Program-made: the position numbers and the translations under genes
From: Syntrophaceae bacterium
GTDB taxonomy: Bacteria; Desulfobacterota; Syntrophia; Syntrophales; Smithellaceae
Direction of reading: 5' to 3'
Assembly: GCA_018056765.1 (NCBI GenBank)
Contig: JAGPFA010000006.1
Coordinates: 17,560-81,559 of the forward strand
Length of the DNA stretch: 64,000 bases
Shown: one piece after another, positions 36,126 through 46,602 of the stretch
How positions within the stretch are numbered: position 1 is the stretch's first letter
How the letters are laid out: each line of letters starts with the position of its first letter
The notes under the pieces: model-generated
Databases searched by the model: none
What the model was told of the DNA's origin: nothing
The model's input: the letters and a program-made list of their open reading frames with translations, nothing else

Positions 36126-36950
36126 ATGGGAATTATCAAATACAAACCGACATCACCTGGACGCAGATTTCAGAGCGTTTCCGATTTTGCCGAGATTACA
36201 TCCGACAAGCCGTTGAAAAGTCTGCTTGGTCCGATCAAGAAAACCGGCGGGCGTAACGTGCACGGGCGGATTACGGCTCGTTTTATCGGCGGCGGACATA
36301 AAAGAAAATACCGTATCATCGATTTTCGCCGCAACAAGGAAGATATTCCGGCCAAAGTTGCTTCCATAGAATATGACCCGAACCGCTCGGCGCGCATTGC
36401 GTTACTCAACTACCGTGACGGCGAAAAGAGATATATGGTTGCCCCCCAGCAAATCAAGGTAGGCGACGTTGTAGTCAGCGGCGAAAAAGTAGATATAAAG
36501 CCGGGTAATGCCCTGCCCCTGAAAAACATACCGTTGGGTTCGTTGATACACAATGTTGAATTGAAAGTCGGTCGCGGCGGCCAACTGATCCGGTCCGCAG
36601 GCGCGTTTGGGCAGCTCATGGCCAAGGAAGGTAACTATGCCCAGGTCAGACTGCCGTCCGGCGAGGTGCGCAAGATCTTCAGCGAATGCATGGCCACTAT
36701 CGGTCAGGTTGGAAACATCGAACATGAGAATGTCAGCATCGGAAAAGCAGGCCGCACCCGCTGGCTGGGGAAACGTCCCCACAACCGCGGCGTGGTCATG
36801 AATCCGGTTGACCATCCGATGGGTGGCGGCGAAGGCAAGTCCTCGGGCGGACGTCATCCGTGTACACCGTGGGGAGTGCCGACAAAAGGACATAAAACCA
36901 GAAAGAATAAAAGAACAGATAAATATATTCTAAAGAGAAGAGGAAAATAA
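36126..36950 (+). CDS. rplB: 50S ribosomal protein L2
   Basis: 274 residues. [20 protein letters not shown] at the N-terminus and [21 protein letters not shown] with the conserved His near the peptidyl transferase centre at the C-terminus. Length is normal. rpsS begins 3 bases after the stop. Confidence 0.98.
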   Translation: MGIIKYKPTSPGRRFQSVSDFAEITSDKPLKSLLGPIKKTGGRNVHGRITARFIGGGHKRKYRIIDFRRNKEDIPAKVASIEYDPNRSARIALLNYRDGEKRYMVAPQQIKVGDVVVSGEKVDIKPGNALPLKNIPLGSLIHNVELKVGRGGQLIRSAGAFGQLMAKEGNYAQVRLPSGEVRKIFSECMATIGQVGNIEHENVSIGKAGRTRWLGKRPHNRGVVMNPVDHPMGGGEGKSSGGRHPCTPWGVPTKGHKTRKNKRTDKYILKRRGK

Positions 36951-36953
36951 AAC

Positions 36954-37235
36954 GTGGCTCGTTCGATCAAAAAAGGCCCTTATATTGACGAAAGCCTGCT
37001 GGCCAAGGTCAGAAAGATGGAGGCCGAAAGCAGCAAAAATGTCATAAAAACCTGGTCGCGCCGTTCGACCATTACGCCGGAGCTGATCGGTTTGACATTT
37101 GCCGTGCACAACGGGAAAAAATTCATTCCGGTTTATGTAACGGAAAATATGGTGGGGCATAAGCTAGGTGAGTTTGCGCCCACGAGAACTTTTTACTCGC
37201 ACGCGGGAGACCGTAAAACAAAGGTTAAAAAATAA
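36954..37235 (+). CDS. rpsS: 30S ribosomal protein S19
   Basis: 93 residues, [18 protein letters not shown] and [24 protein letters not shown]. It starts with GTG at 36954, where the family normally begins; GAGAAGAGGAAA is upstream. Part of the 30S head. Confidence 0.96.
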   Translation: MARSIKKGPYIDESLLAKVRKMEAESSKNVIKTWSRRSTITPELIGLTFAVHNGKKFIPVYVTENMVGHKLGEFAPTRTFYSHAGDRKTKVKK

Positions 37236-37270
37236 ATTTGGCCCAGTAGTATTGTCGGGAGTTGTAAGGT

Positions 37271-37603
37271 ATGGAAGCGAAAGCAGTTGCAAAATATATC
37301 AGGATGTCGCCTCAGAAAGTGCGGCTGGTTGTCGATCTGGTGCGCGGCAAAAAGGTCCAGGATGCCCGCAATACACTGATGTTTACCAGAAAGTATGCGG
37401 CCGGTGTTGTGGCCAAGGTGCTCAAATCGGCTGTCGCCAACGCGGCGCAGAATCCAAATATCGACGAGAATACGCTCTACGTTAAAGAAATATTTGTTGA
37501 CCAGGGGCCGTCCCTGAAAAGATGGAGACCCAGAGCTCAAGGCAGGGCGGCGAGCATTAAGAAGAGAACATCTCATATCACCGTTGTTGTGGCTGAAAGG
37601 TAA
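37271..37603 (+). CDS. rplV: 50S ribosomal protein L22
   Basis: 110 residues: [20 protein letters not shown], and [25 protein letters not shown], the beta-hairpin that lines the exit tunnel. No insertion is seen at the macrolide-resistance position. rpsC follows after 12 bases. Confidence 0.97.
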   Translation: MEAKAVAKYIRMSPQKVRLVVDLVRGKKVQDARNTLMFTRKYAAGVVAKVLKSAVANAAQNPNIDENTLYVKEIFVDQGPSLKRWRPRAQGRAASIKKRTSHITVVVAER

Positions 37604-37615
37604 GGAGGAACGGTA

Positions 37616-38263
37616 TTGGGCCAGAAGGTTAACCCGGTAGGATTACGCTTAGGCTATATTAAAAAATGGCAGTCCGTATGGTTTGCCGAGAAAAACTATA
37701 GCAGCATGTTGCTTGAGGATCTTAAAATCCGTAATCACCTCAAGAAAAAGCTCTACAGTGCAGGGATTTCGCACATTGAGATAGAAAGGGCGGCCAACAA
37801 GGCAAAGGTTAATATTTATGCGGCACGTCCGGGTGTGATTATCGGCAAAAAAGGTTCTGAAATAGAGAAGCTCAAAACGGAGATTGAAAAATTTTCCAGC
37901 TCCGAGATTATCATCAATATTTTAGAAGTGCGCAAGCCGGAAACGGATGCGCAGCTGGTTGCCGAGAATGTTGCCCAACAGTTGGAAAGACGAGTGGCAT
38001 TCCGTCGTGCGATGAAAAAATGTGTCGGTTACGCCCTTAAGTTTGGAGCAAAAGGTATCAAAATAACCTGTTCCGGAAGGCTGGGGGGCGCGGAAATTGC
38101 CCGCTCCGAATGGTATCGCGAAGGTCGTGTCCCGCTGCACACTTTGCGGGCCGATATCGATTACGGATTTATCGAAGCCAATACCGCCTACGGACTTGTC
38201 GGCGTAAAAGTTTTGATTTTTCACGGAGAGGTTCTTCCGGGTAAAGGTGAAAAACAGCCATGA
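37616..38263 (+). CDS. rpsC: 30S ribosomal protein S3
   Basis: 215 residues. [19 protein letters not shown] starts the protein; the KH domain carries [16 protein letters not shown], and [31 protein letters not shown] is the mRNA-entry region. It starts with TTG at 37616 behind AAGGAGG. rplP follows after about 60 bases. Confidence 0.96.
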   Translation: MGQKVNPVGLRLGYIKKWQSVWFAEKNYSSMLLEDLKIRNHLKKKLYSAGISHIEIERAANKAKVNIYAARPGVIIGKKGSEIEKLKTEIEKFSSSEIIINILEVRKPETDAQLVAENVAQQLERRVAFRRAMKKCVGYALKFGAKGIKITCSGRLGGAEIARSEWYREGRVPLHTLRADIDYGFIEANTAYGLVGVKVLIFHGEVLPGKGEKQP

Positions 38264-38324
38264 TGGCGTCGGGATTATGCCCAAAGACCAGTCCGCGGAT
38301 CAGGGAAACTTGGAGTTATAAGTT

Positions 38325-38747
38325 ATGTTAATGCCAAAACGTGTTAAATTCAGAAAATTACAGAAGGGTCGTATGGGTGGTAAGGCGACCAGGGGATCCT
38401 CCGTTGCCTTTGGCGATTACGGTCTGCAGGCAGCCGAGTGCGGGTGGGTGACCGCCCGTCAGATTGAAGCCGCCCGTGTTGCCATGACCCGCTACGTGAA
38501 GCGCGGCGGCAAAATCTGGATTCGTGTATTTCCGCATAAATCCATTACGAAGAAACCCGCTGAAACGCGTATGGGTAAGGGAAAAGGAGCTCCGGAAGCA
38601 TGGGTGGCCGTAGTAAGGCCAGGCTCGGTATTATACGAGATGGAAGGTGTGACCAGGGAAACAGCAAAAGAGGCGTTTCGTTTGGCATCCCATAAACTGT
38701 CGATAGCCACCAAGTTTATCTCAAGGGAGATGTCTGATGAAAATTAG
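38325..38747 (+). CDS. rplP: 50S ribosomal protein L16
   Basis: 140 residues, [19 protein letters not shown], then [45 protein letters not shown]. Contacts the A-site tRNA. The start MLMPKR is the common one (ATG 38325); ATG 38331 is also possible. It overlaps rpmC by 11 bases. Confidence 0.96.
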   Translation: MLMPKRVKFRKLQKGRMGGKATRGSSVAFGDYGLQAAECGWVTARQIEAARVAMTRYVKRGGKIWIRVFPHKSITKKPAETRMGKGKGAPEAWVAVVRPGSVLYEMEGVTRETAKEAFRLASHKLSIATKFISREMSDEN

Positions 38748-38931
38748 CGAGATCAGAGAACTCGGCATAAGCGAGCTTCACCATAAAAGTAATGAGCTCA
38801 AAGAAGAGCTGTTTCGGTTAAAAATCCGCCATTCTTCAGGGCAGCTGGAATCAACCGCGAACCTGGGCAAAATCAGAAGGGACATCGCCCGCATCGCAAC
38901 TGTGCTCAAAGAAAAGGAGGCCGCAGGTTAA
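38737..38931 (+). CDS. rpmC: 50S ribosomal protein L29
   Basis: 64 residues, helical: [43 protein letters not shown]. It overlaps the end of rplP by 11 bases and ends one base before rpsQ. Located at the tunnel exit near L23. Confidence 0.95.
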   Translation: MKISEIRELGISELHHKSNELKEELFRLKIRHSSGQLESTANLGKIRRDIARIATVLKEKEAAG

Positions 38932-38932
38932 T

Positions 38933-39190
38933 ATGGCTGAAAAAAGTAACAAACGCACGTTAAAGGGTGTCGTTGTCAGCAATAAGATGGACAAGACCAT
39001 TGTGGTCAGAACCCAAAGACTGGTCAAGCATCCGGTTTTCCATAAATATGTAAGAAGGCACGACAAATATAAGGCTCACGATGAGCGTAACGAATGCGCC
39101 GTAGGCGACACGGTAGTGATCATGGAGGCGCGTCCCATCAGCCGAGACAAACGCTGGCGGATGCTCCAAATTTTGGAGAAGGCGAAGTAA
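38933..39190 (+). CDS. rpsQ: 30S ribosomal protein S17
   Basis: 85 residues: [35 protein letters not shown], then [30 protein letters not shown]-binding OB fold of the 30S body. AAGGAGG lies in the end of rpmC. Confidence 0.96.
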   Translation: MAEKSNKRTLKGVVVSNKMDKTIVVRTQRLVKHPVFHKYVRRHDKYKAHDERNECAVGDTVVIMEARPISRDKRWRMLQILEKAK

Positions 39191-39237
39191 AGACCGGCCC
39201 GGAGCGGCAGGTATCCTGGTATAATGGGGTTTAATTT

Positions 39238-39606
39238 ATGATTCAGATGCAGACAGTTCTAAATGTGGCCGACAATTCCGGCGCCAAGCGGGTCGCCTGC
39301 ATTAAAGTACTCGGCGGTTCAAAGCGGCGCTTTGCCAGCCTGGGAGATGTGATCGTGGTCTCGGTAAAAGAGGCGATCCCGAATTCCAAGGTCAAAAAAG
39401 GCGATGTGATGAGGGCGGTCATTGTACGTACAGCCAAAGAGGTGAGCAGACCGGACGGCTCTTATCTTAAATTCGACGATAATTCGGCTGTGCTGATTAA
39501 TAATCAGATGGAGCCGATCGGAACCAGAATCTTCGGGCCCGTGGCGCGCGAACTCCGGGCAAAGCAGTTCATGAAAATTATATCTCTGGCTCCGGAAGTT
39601 TTATAG
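39238..39606 (+). CDS. rplN: 50S ribosomal protein L14
   Basis: 122 residues: [33 protein letters not shown] and [28 protein letters not shown]. It binds 23S rRNA and the silencing factor RsfS. Normal length. Confidence 0.97.
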   Translation: MIQMQTVLNVADNSGAKRVACIKVLGGSKRRFASLGDVIVVSVKEAIPNSKVKKGDVMRAVIVRTAKEVSRPDGSYLKFDDNSAVLINNQMEPIGTRIFGPVARELRAKQFMKIISLAPEVL

Positions 39607-39626
39607 ACGGTTGGATGAGGATGGAA

Positions 39627-39950
39627 ATGAGTTTAGGCAGACTGAAAAAGGGAGACATGGTAAAGGTTATTTCCGGTAAAGATAAGGGGAAAACCGGGAA
39701 AATTATAAAGACCATTCCTGAAAAGAATAAAGTGGTCGTCGAGAAGATAAACATCATCAAAAAACACAAACGGCCTGACCAGAGAAGCAAAGGCGGGATT
39801 GTGGAGATGGAATCGGCGATTGACGCGTCGAAAGTTAGCGTCCTTTGCGGCAAGTGTAAGCAGGCCGCCAGAATCAGGAACCGTATCCTTGATGACGGTA
39901 AAAAAGTCCGAATATGCAGCAAGTGCAATGATGCAATCGATGTGGGTTAA
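39627..39950 (+). CDS. rplX: 50S ribosomal protein L24
   Basis: 107 residues from ATG 39627, which has GAGG 6 bases upstream; ATG 39615 and 39621 are in frame but poorly spaced. KOW domain [21 protein letters not shown], then [15 protein letters not shown] and a C-terminal [12 protein letters not shown]...[11 protein letters not shown] with CxxC pairs, possibly zinc-binding. An assembly initiator of the 50S subunit. Confidence 0.94.
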   Translation: MSLGRLKKGDMVKVISGKDKGKTGKIIKTIPEKNKVVVEKINIIKKHKRPDQRSKGGIVEMESAIDASKVSVLCGKCKQAARIRNRILDDGKKVRICSKCNDAIDVG

Positions 39951-39956
39951 AATAAA

Positions 39957-40496
39957 ATGGCAAGATTAAAAGACTATTATAAAGAGAAAGTGGTGCCGGC
40001 GCTTGTCAGGGAATTTTCTTACGAAAACCCCATGCAGGTGCCGAAAATTGTGAAGATCGTCGTGAATATGGGGCTGGGCGAGGCGATTTCGAACGTAAAA
40101 ATGCTCGACACCGCTGCCGCGGAAATAGCGATGATCACAGGCCAGAAGCCGGTCATTACCAGGGCGAAGAAATCAATAGCGACCTTTAAACTGCGCCAGG
40201 GGATGCCCATCGGCTGTTCGGTAACCTTAAGAAAAGAGATCATGTATGAATTTTTCGACCGGCTGGTCAATGTTGCCCTGCCGAAAGTCAGGGATTTTCG
40301 GGGCATCTCGTCCACCGCTTTTGACGGCAGGGGAAATTATTCCCTGGGTCTTCATGAACAGATTATTTTCCCCGAAATTGATTATGATAAAGTTGAAAAA
40401 GTCAAAGGAATGAATATCACCATCGTAACAACAGCCCGGACGGACAAGGAGGCCCGGAAGCTGCTTGAACTGATGGGTGTTCCTTTCAAGAATTAA
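39957..40496 (+). CDS. rplE: 50S ribosomal protein L5
   Basis: 179 residues: [46 protein letters not shown] and [31 protein letters not shown]. Binds 5S rRNA. Followed by the zinc form of S14. Confidence 0.97.
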   Translation: MARLKDYYKEKVVPALVREFSYENPMQVPKIVKIVVNMGLGEAISNVKMLDTAAAEIAMITGQKPVITRAKKSIATFKLRQGMPIGCSVTLRKEIMYEFFDRLVNVALPKVRDFRGISSTAFDGRGNYSLGLHEQIIFPEIDYDKVEKVKGMNITIVTTARTDKEARKLLELMGVPFKN

Positions 40497-40521
40497 CGAG
40501 AAATCTCCGGAGGAATCTCGC

Positions 40522-40707
40522 GTGGCAAAAAAGTCATTAGTTGCAAAGGCAAAAAGAAAACCGAAGTTCGCGGTCAGGGAATATAACCGTTGTCAGATTT
40601 GCGGCAGACCGCGCGCTTATTATAGAAAATTTGAGATGTGCAGAATTTGCCTGAGGAAGCTTTCCCTGCAGGGAGAGCTTCCCGGCGTGATAAAGTCAAG
40701 CTGGTAA
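40522..40707 (+). CDS. rpsZ: 30S ribosomal protein S14, zinc-binding type
   Basis: 61 residues from GTG 40522 ([15 protein letters not shown]), with CCGGAGGAAT 6 bases upstream. [20 protein letters not shown] gives four Cys for one zinc. This is the short C+ form, unlike the long zinc-free S14 of enteric bacteria. The open frame extends upstream to 40477 inside rplE but without conserved sequence. Confidence 0.95.
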   Translation: MAKKSLVAKAKRKPKFAVREYNRCQICGRPRAYYRKFEMCRICLRKLSLQGELPGVIKSSW

Positions 40708-40729
40708 TTTTAGTTGCAGGAGGAAAAGC

Positions 40730-41131
40730 ATGGGGATGTCCGATCCTATCGCCGATATGCTCACCAGAATTCGTAACGGAAACAAGGCGCGTTTTAAGAG
40801 CGTCAATGTTCGTATGTCGCAGATGAACTTAAATATCGCCAAGGTTTTGAAATCGTCCGGTTATATAAGTAATTATGACGTGGTCAAAGATGAAAAGGGG
40901 CACTCGTTGCTCAAAATCTCCCTCAAATACCCGGATACGAAAAAGACGGTTATCAACGAAATTAAACGGGTAAGCAAGCCGGGGCGCAGGGTTTATGTGC
41001 CGGCGGACGGTATTCCGAAGGTGCTCAACGGTTTGGGCATTGCAATTCTTTCGACCTCCCGCGGTGTCATTACCGACGCGGAAGCCAGGGAATTGAACGT
41101 CGGGGGCGAGGTTCTCTGTAATATTTGGTAA
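40730..41131 (+). CDS. rpsH: 30S ribosomal protein S8
   Basis: 133 residues: SDPIADMLTRIRNGNKARF and GIAILSTSRGVITDAEARELNVGGEVLCNIW. In E. coli S8 represses the spc operon. ATG 40730 follows AGGAGGAAAAGC; ATG 40736 would also fit. Confidence 0.97.
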   Translation: MGMSDPIADMLTRIRNGNKARFKSVNVRMSQMNLNIAKVLKSSGYISNYDVVKDEKGHSLLKISLKYPDTKKTVINEIKRVSKPGRRVYVPADGIPKVLNGLGIAILSTSRGVITDAEARELNVGGEVLCNIW

Positions 41132-41164
41132 TAAACAGAAGTCGTTAAACGGGAGTTGTAGCTC

Positions 41165-41707
41165 ATGTCGCGAATAGGTAAAAAGCCGGTCACTGTGCCA
41201 AAAGGTGTGAAAATCACCCAAAGTGAGGGCGTGGTCAAAGTTGAAGGTCCCAAAGGCACGCTGTCTTCGAAAATGCCGGAAGGAGTTGTGCTCAAGCTTG
41301 CCGAGGGCCAGATGAGCATAGAGAGAGTCTCTGATGATCGTCTTGCCCGGTCGTCTCACGGGCTGGCGAGAACTCTGATCAGCAATATGGTCACAGGCGT
41401 CGATGCCGGTTTTCAGAAGGCGCTGGAGATTTCCGGTGTGGGATATCGTGCCGAACTTGCCGGATCGACTCTTAAGCTTGCTTTGGGCTTTTCCGCTCCG
41501 GTGGAGTACAGTATCCCCAAAGGGGTCACTGTGGCGGTCGATAAGCAGGTTAACCTGGTTGTGTCCGGAATCAACAAGGAATTGGTCGGAAGGGTGGCCG
41601 CGGAAATCAGAGCGCTGAAAAAACCGGAGCCCTATAAGGGCAAAGGTATCAAATATGTCGGCGAGCGCGTCCGCCGCAAGGCCGGCAAGGCCGCAGGAGC
41701 GAAATAG
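41165..41707 (+). CDS. rplF: 50S ribosomal protein L6
   Basis: 180 residues in two repeated folds: SRIGKKPVTVPKGVKITQSEGVVKVEGPKG, and EISGVGYRAELAGSTLKLALGFS, ending KKPEPYKGKGIKYVGERVRRKAGKAAG. Near the sarcin-ricin loop. Normal length. Confidence 0.97.
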   Translation: MSRIGKKPVTVPKGVKITQSEGVVKVEGPKGTLSSKMPEGVVLKLAEGQMSIERVSDDRLARSSHGLARTLISNMVTGVDAGFQKALEISGVGYRAELAGSTLKLALGFSAPVEYSIPKGVTVAVDKQVNLVVSGINKELVGRVAAEIRALKKPEPYKGKGIKYVGERVRRKAGKAAGAK

Positions 41708-41740
41708 AAAATTTAAACACTAGGTTCAAGAGGTGGAACA

Positions 41741-42106
41741 TTGGCTTCCAAAAAGACACTGAAAGTCAGAGCAAAAAGAGAAAAACGGGTTAGAGGAAAA
41801 ATTACGGGAACATCTGTGAGGCCTCGCCTTTCGATTTTCCGATCTGATAAGCACATCTATGCCCAGGTAATCAATGACGCCCAGGGAACAACTTTGGCGG
41901 CGGCATCTACACTGAGTAAGGAACTGGCGGGCAAATTAAAAGGGATCAAAAAAGTCGATGTTGCCCGTGAAGTAGGCAAGCTTATCGCCACGCGTTTACA
42001 GGCGCAGGGCATCGATAAAGTTGTTTTTGATAGAGGCAGATTCCTCTATCATGGCCGCGTGAAAGCACTGGCGGAGGCTGCGCGGGAAAGTGGTATTAAA
42101 TTTTAA
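41741..42106 (+). CDS. rplR: 50S ribosomal protein L18
   Basis: 121 residues: [34 protein letters not shown] and [26 protein letters not shown]. 5S rRNA-binding. It starts with TTG at 41741 behind AAGAGGTGG. Confidence 0.96.
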   Translation: MASKKTLKVRAKREKRVRGKITGTSVRPRLSIFRSDKHIYAQVINDAQGTTLAAASTLSKELAGKLKGIKKVDVAREVGKLIATRLQAQGIDKVVFDRGRFLYHGRVKALAEAARESGIKF

Positions 42107-42127
42107 ATATCAGATTGAACGGGACTC

Positions 42128-42625
42128 ATGATCAGAGAAGAAACTATTGAAACCAGAGAACTGAAGGAAGTGGAGCTCCTCGACAGGGTGATTGCCATTA
42201 ATCGGACGGCAAAAGTCGTTAAGGGAGGAAGGCGGTTTCGTTTCAGCGCGATTGTTGTAGTGGGAGACGGCCAGGGTATGGTCGGTGCGGGATTGGGCAA
42301 GGCTCATGAAGTTCCCGAAGCCATACGCAAGGGAATGGAAATGGCCAAAAAAAATATGACCAGGGTCGCGGTAACGGACAGAACAATTCCCCACGAAGTA
42401 ATCGGCAGATTCGGCTCAGGCAAAGTATTGCTCAAACCGGCGTCTGAAGGAACCGGTTTGATTGCCGGTGGAGCGGTCAGGGCGGTTCTTGAAGTTGCCG
42501 GCGTACATAATGTTTTAACCAAGTGCCTCGGATCGCATAATCCGCACAATCTGGTCAAGGCCACGGTCGAGGGGCTTTGTCAGCTCAAAGAACCGGCGGA
42601 AATTGCCGCACGCAGAGGCAGGTAG
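42128..42625 (+). CDS. rpsE: 30S ribosomal protein S5
   Basis: 165 residues. dsRNA-binding-like domain [30 protein letters not shown] and [41 protein letters not shown]. Important for decoding accuracy. No unusual sequence seen at the spectinomycin loop (KVVKGGRRF). Confidence 0.97.
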   Translation: MIREETIETRELKEVELLDRVIAINRTAKVVKGGRRFRFSAIVVVGDGQGMVGAGLGKAHEVPEAIRKGMEMAKKNMTRVAVTDRTIPHEVIGRFGSGKVLLKPASEGTGLIAGGAVRAVLEVAGVHNVLTKCLGSHNPHNLVKATVEGLCQLKEPAEIAARRGR

Positions 42626-42650
42626 GAAAAACAGCGAGGGTGTAAATACT

Positions 42651-42839
42651 GTGGGCAAGATGCTAAAAGTTAAAATGGTAAGAAGCGTTATCGGACGGCC
42701 GGAGAAACAAAAAAAAATTGTACGCGGCCTGGGCTTGAAAAAACTCAACAGCACGGTGGAGTTGCTGGATACCCCGGAGATTCGCGGTATGATCAATAAG
42801 GTAAGCCACCTGGTTTGCGTGGAAGAGACGAAGGAGTAG
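42651..42839 (+). CDS. rpmD: 50S ribosomal protein L30
   Basis: 62 residues from GTG 42651 ([33 protein letters not shown] in the first half, [14 protein letters not shown] in the second). GAGGG ends 10 bases upstream; ATG 42660 is an alternative. The longer open frame from 42603 runs inside rpsE. rplO follows after 4 bases. Confidence 0.92.
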   Translation: MGKMLKVKMVRSVIGRPEKQKKIVRGLGLKKLNSTVELLDTPEIRGMINKVSHLVCVEETKE

Positions 42840-42843
42840 ATTT

Positions 42844-43290
42844 ATGGATTTGAGTTCCCTTAAGGCGCCTGCCGGTGCGTCCAGAAAAAGAAAGAGATTA
42901 GGTCGGGGCAATGCCTCGGGCCACGGTGGCACTTCCGGCAAGGGACACAAAGGGCAAAAATCACGGTCGGGCGGCGGAGTGCGTGACGGCTTTGAGGGCG
43001 GGCAGATGCCCATGGCGCGCAGGCTCCCCAAAAGAGGATTCAGAAATCCGTTTCGTCAAAGCTATGTGGCAGTTAATCTCTCCGATCTGTCGCGTGTTTT
43101 TACAAAAGACGCTGTTATTGATGAAGCTGCTATTGTGGCCAGCGGCCTGGTGAAGAAAAAAGGTGATGGAATCAAAATCCTTGCCAAAGGTGAAATCAAC
43201 TTTCCCGTAACCGTGAAAATGGCAAAGATCAGCATGGCGGCCAAAACAAAAATAACCGCCGCGGGCGGAACTGTGGAAGAGGTAATCTGA
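42844..43290 (+). CDS. rplO: 50S ribosomal protein L15
   Basis: 148 residues: MDLSSLKAPAGASRKRKRLGRGNASGHGGTSGKGHKGQKSRSGG, the Gly/Lys-rich extension that enters the rRNA core, then FEGGQMPMARRLPKRGF. One base separates its stop from the TTG start of secY. Confidence 0.97.
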   Translation: MDLSSLKAPAGASRKRKRLGRGNASGHGGTSGKGHKGQKSRSGGGVRDGFEGGQMPMARRLPKRGFRNPFRQSYVAVNLSDLSRVFTKDAVIDEAAIVASGLVKKKGDGIKILAKGEINFPVTVKMAKISMAAKTKITAAGGTVEEVI

Positions 43291-43291
43291 A

Positions 43292-44599
43292 TTGTTAGAA
43301 GGACTCGGTGGCGTTTCCAAAATACCTGAACTGCAAAGAAGAATCCTTTTTACTCTTCTTCTTCTTGCCGTTTACCGCGTAGGTGTATTTATACCCACGC
43401 CTGGAATTGATAACACGGCTCTTTTGGCCTTTTTTGAACACGCACGCGGATCCATGATGGGCCTTATGGATCTCTTTACGGGCGGAGCTCTGAGCTCTTT
43501 TTCTATTTTTGCCCTGGGGATCATGCCGTATATCACTTCGTCGATTATTTTGAGTCTGCTGACGGTGGCCATCCCCCACCTGGAAAAACTATCCAAGGAA
43601 GGTGAAAGCGGCCGTCGCAAGATTACTCAATATACCCGTTACGGCACGGTGGGTCTGAGCATCATTCAGGGCTTCGGCATTGCCTGGGGACTCCAGCAGA
43701 TGGCCAGCCCCACGGGCGCCCCTATTGTTTTACATGCCGGCTGGGGTTTCATCATCATGACCATTATCACCCTGACTTCCGGAACGGCGTTTTTGATGTG
43801 GCTGGGTGAGACGATGACGGAAAAGGGAATAGGCAACGGGATATCCCTGATTATCTTTGCCGGAATTGTGTGCAGACTGCCTGCAGGAATCAGCAGGACC
43901 TGGAGTCTCTACTCCTCTGGTGAAATTCATTTTCTTATGGTTGTCATTTTAGGGATCTTCATGGTGGCGGTAATCGGTGCGATAGTCTATGTCGAGGCTG
44001 CCCAGAGACGGATTCCCGTCCAGTATGCAAAGAGGATTGTCGGACGAAAAATGTATGGCGGACAGTCAACTCATCTGCCGCTTAAAATCAATTCCTCCGG
44101 TGTTATCCCGCCGATTTTCGCCTCATCGGTGATCATGTTCCCCGCGACGATTGCCAATTTTGCACCTGCGGGATTGATGAAGACCATTTCCGGCTATTTA
44201 ATGCCGGGAAGGATAGGTTATGAAGTTTTATTTGTCGCCTTGATTTTCTTTTTCTGTTTTTTCTATACGGCTGTAACAATTAAGCCGGATGACATGGCGG
44301 ACAATATGAAGAAATTCGGCGGCTATGTCCCCGGCATCAGGCCAGGTAAAAAAACCGCAGAGTATATTGAAGAAATACTGGAAAGGCTTACCTTCAGCGG
44401 CGCAATCTATGTTTCCATTATCTGTGTTTTGCCCAGCGTGCTGATATCTAAATTCAATACGCCTTTCTATTTTGGCGGCACGTCACTGCTCATTGTTGTA
44501 GGCGTAGCCATGGATACGGCCAGCCAGATTGAATCACATTTGCTGACCCGCCAGTACGAGGGGTTTATGAAAAAGGGACACATGGCACGGCGCCGGTAG
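43292..44599 (+). CDS. secY: Preprotein translocase subunit SecY
   Basis: 435 residues and ten predicted membrane spans, starting with FTLLLLAVYRVGVFIPTPGID. The plug and lateral-gate regions (GIMPYITSSIILSLL) and the cytoplasmic loop GGYVPGIRPGKKTAEYIE are standard. It starts with TTG at 43292 (MLEGLGGVSKIPELQRR). Works with SecE (20466). adk, which often follows, is absent; map comes next. Confidence 0.97.
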   Translation: MLEGLGGVSKIPELQRRILFTLLLLAVYRVGVFIPTPGIDNTALLAFFEHARGSMMGLMDLFTGGALSSFSIFALGIMPYITSSIILSLLTVAIPHLEKLSKEGESGRRKITQYTRYGTVGLSIIQGFGIAWGLQQMASPTGAPIVLHAGWGFIIMTIITLTSGTAFLMWLGETMTEKGIGNGISLIIFAGIVCRLPAGISRTWSLYSSGEIHFLMVVILGIFMVAVIGAIVYVEAAQRRIPVQYAKRIVGRKMYGGQSTHLPLKINSSGVIPPIFASSVIMFPATIANFAPAGLMKTISGYLMPGRIGYEVLFVALIFFFCFFYTAVTIKPDDMADNMKKFGGYVPGIRPGKKTAEYIEEILERLTFSGAIYVSIICVLPSVLISKFNTPFYFGGTSLLIVVGVAMDTASQIESHLLTRQYEGFMKKGHMARRR

Positions 44600-44628
44600 G
44601 AGTTCTGTAACGGCAAAGGTTGACGCTC

Positions 44629-45378
44629 ATGGTCATTTTGAAACAACCGGATGAAATAGCAAAAGCCAGGGCGAGTAACCGGATTGTCGCGGAAGTATTG
44701 AGTGTTCTGCGGGAAAAAGTTAAGCCGGGCGTGACAACGCTGGAGCTTGACCAAATCGCGGAAAGAACGGCCGAAAAGAGAGGAGCCAGGCCGGCTTTTA
44801 AAGGGTATCGCGGTTATCCGTATGCTCTTTGCGCTTCGGTAAATGAAGAAGTGGTTCACGGTATGCCCTCGAAGCGGGTTTTGCTGGAGGGCGATATCAT
44901 CGGGCTCGATTTCGGTGTTTACTATCAGGGGTTCTATGGCGATTCCGCCATAACGCTTCCCGTCGGGAGGGTGAACGCGGGGGCTGCCAGGCTCATGGAA
45001 GTGACAGAGAAGAGCCTTCATGACGCCATCAGGCAGACCTGTGCCGGCAACCGTCTCGGAGACATCTCGGCGGCGGTGCAGACGACAGTGGAGGCGGCCG
45101 GGTTTTCGGTTGTCAGGGATTTTGTGGGGCATGGGATTGGCAGACAGATGCACGAAGATCCGCAGATTCCCAATTTCGGCAAAAAGGGCCGCGGGATTGA
45201 GTTGAAGGCAGGAATGATTTTCGCAATTGAACCGATGGTGAATGAAGGCGATTACAGGGTGAAAATTTTAGCGGATGGTTGGACCGTAGTTACGGAAGAT
45301 GGAAGCTTGTCGGCTCATTTCGAGCACTCGGTTGCCATTACGGACAACGGTCCGGAGATTCTCAGCAGATTGAGCTGA
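44629..45378 (+). CDS. map: Methionine aminopeptidase type I
   Basis: 249 residues from ATG 44629 with AAAGG 9 bases upstream; a TTG at 44620 is also in frame. Metal ligands lie in GLDFGVYYQGFYGDSAIT (two Asp), FVGHGIGRQMHEDPQIPN (His), FAIEPMVNEG (Glu) and TEDGSLSAHFEHSV (Glu); VNEEVVHGMPS holds the substrate His. Removes N-terminal Met from new proteins. Common position between secY and infA. Confidence 0.96.
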   Translation: MVILKQPDEIAKARASNRIVAEVLSVLREKVKPGVTTLELDQIAERTAEKRGARPAFKGYRGYPYALCASVNEEVVHGMPSKRVLLEGDIIGLDFGVYYQGFYGDSAITLPVGRVNAGAARLMEVTEKSLHDAIRQTCAGNRLGDISAAVQTTVEAAGFSVVRDFVGHGIGRQMHEDPQIPNFGKKGRGIELKAGMIFAIEPMVNEGDYRVKILADGWTVVTEDGSLSAHFEHSVAITDNGPEILSRLS

Positions 45379-45405
45379 CTAGCCTGGAGCATGGTATAAA
45401 ATCTG

Positions 45406-45624
45406 ATGGCCAAAGAAGACGCAATTGAAGTTGAAGGCCGGGTGCTGGAGCCGCTCCCGAACGCGATGTTTCGCGTCGAGCTGGAAAACGGGCATCGAGT
45501 TCTGGCTCATATTTCCGGGAAAATGCGTATGCATTTCATAAAAATATTGCCGGGTGATAAAGTTACCGTCGAACTTTCCCCGTACGACCTGACCCGGGGC
45601 CGGATTACTTACAGAACGAAGTGA
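45406..45624 (+). CDS. infA: Translation initiation factor IF-1
   Basis: 72 residues, a single S1-like OB fold: [50 protein letters not shown]. No strong ribosome site is visible before ATG 45406. rpmJ follows after 10 bases. Confidence 0.97.
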   Translation: MAKEDAIEVEGRVLEPLPNAMFRVELENGHRVLAHISGKMRMHFIKILPGDKVTVELSPYDLTRGRITYRTK

Positions 45625-45634
45625 GGAGTTGGAA

Positions 45635-45748
45635 GTGAAAGTAAGATCGTCAGTGAAAAAAATATGCGAGAAATGTAAAATTGTGAAACGCAAGGGCGTT
45701 TTGCGCGTCATCTGCGAAAACCCGAAACACAAGCAGCGCCAGGGATAG
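45635..45748 (+). CDS. rpmJ: 50S ribosomal protein L36
   Basis: 37 residues from GTG 45635: [20 protein letters not shown] then [18 protein letters not shown]-x2-C-x12-C-x4-H gives the zinc-binding form. GTGAGGAG lies upstream. The gene is small enough to be missed by length filters. Confidence 0.94.
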   Translation: MKVRSSVKKICEKCKIVKRKGVLRVICENPKHKQRQG

Positions 45749-45771
45749 TTTTATAATTCAGGAGGTTACAC

Positions 45772-46140
45772 GTGGCACGAATTTCAGGTGTTGATTTACC
45801 CAAGAATAAAAGAATGGAAGTTGCTTTGACCTACATCTATGGCATTGGAAAAACCAGGGCAAAGCAAATCCTCAAGGAGTCGGGAGTCAGCCCGGATACA
45901 AAAACCGACGAACTGGCGGATTCCGAAATATCGGCCATCAGAAGCATTCTCGACCGTGACGGTAAGGTCGAAGGAGATATGCGCCGTGAAGTATCCATGT
46001 CTATAAAGCGCCTGATGGACATCGGCGCGTACCGCGGTCTGCGCCATCGCAAGGGCCTGCCGGTACGGGGGCAAAGAACCCACACCAACGGCAGGACGAG
46101 AAAAGGCCCCAGAAGAGCTATTGCGGGCAAGAAAAAGTAG
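45772..46140 (+). CDS. rpsM: 30S ribosomal protein S13
   Basis: 122 residues: [32 protein letters not shown] and [28 protein letters not shown]. It starts with GTG at 45772 behind AGGAGG. It contacts the P-site tRNA and the B1 bridges. First gene of the alpha operon part. Confidence 0.97.
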   Translation: MARISGVDLPKNKRMEVALTYIYGIGKTRAKQILKESGVSPDTKTDELADSEISAIRSILDRDGKVEGDMRREVSMSIKRLMDIGAYRGLRHRKGLPVRGQRTHTNGRTRKGPRRAIAGKKK

Positions 46141-46169
46141 CCTAAAGATTATTTTCGACCGGAGGGAAA

Positions 46170-46562
46170 ATGGCCAAAGCAGTAAGAAAGACTGGAAAGA
46201 AAAAAGAAAAGAAAAATATTACTGATGGGGTAGCCCATATTCAGTCCACATTCAATAATACCATTATCACGATTACGGACATGGCCGGTAACGTGATTTC
46301 CTGGTCATCCTCAGGACTGCAGGGATTTAAAGGGTCGCGAAAAAGCACGCCGTTTGCCGCGCAAATGGCCGCAGAGGATGCGGTGCGCAAGGCAAAGGAG
46401 CATGGTATGAGAAGGGTGCAGGTCTATATTAAGGGGCCGGGTGCTGGAAGAGAATCAGCGCTCAGGTCACTGCAGGTGGCCGGGTTGACGATAACCATGA
46501 TCCGCGATGTGACACCTGTCCCGCACAACGGCTGCAGACCGCCGAAGCGGCGCAGAGTATAA
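46170..46562 (+). CDS. rpsK: 30S ribosomal protein S11
   Basis: 130 residues: [30 protein letters not shown] and [18 protein letters not shown] at the C-terminus. Part of the 30S platform. CGGAGGG precedes the ATG. Confidence 0.97.
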   Translation: MAKAVRKTGKKKEKKNITDGVAHIQSTFNNTIITITDMAGNVISWSSSGLQGFKGSRKSTPFAAQMAAEDAVRKAKEHGMRRVQVYIKGPGAGRESALRSLQVAGLTITMIRDVTPVPHNGCRPPKRRRV

Positions 46563-46602
46563 AAAGCATTTTAAATGATTTGAAACTAAAGGGAGGCGTT
46601 TT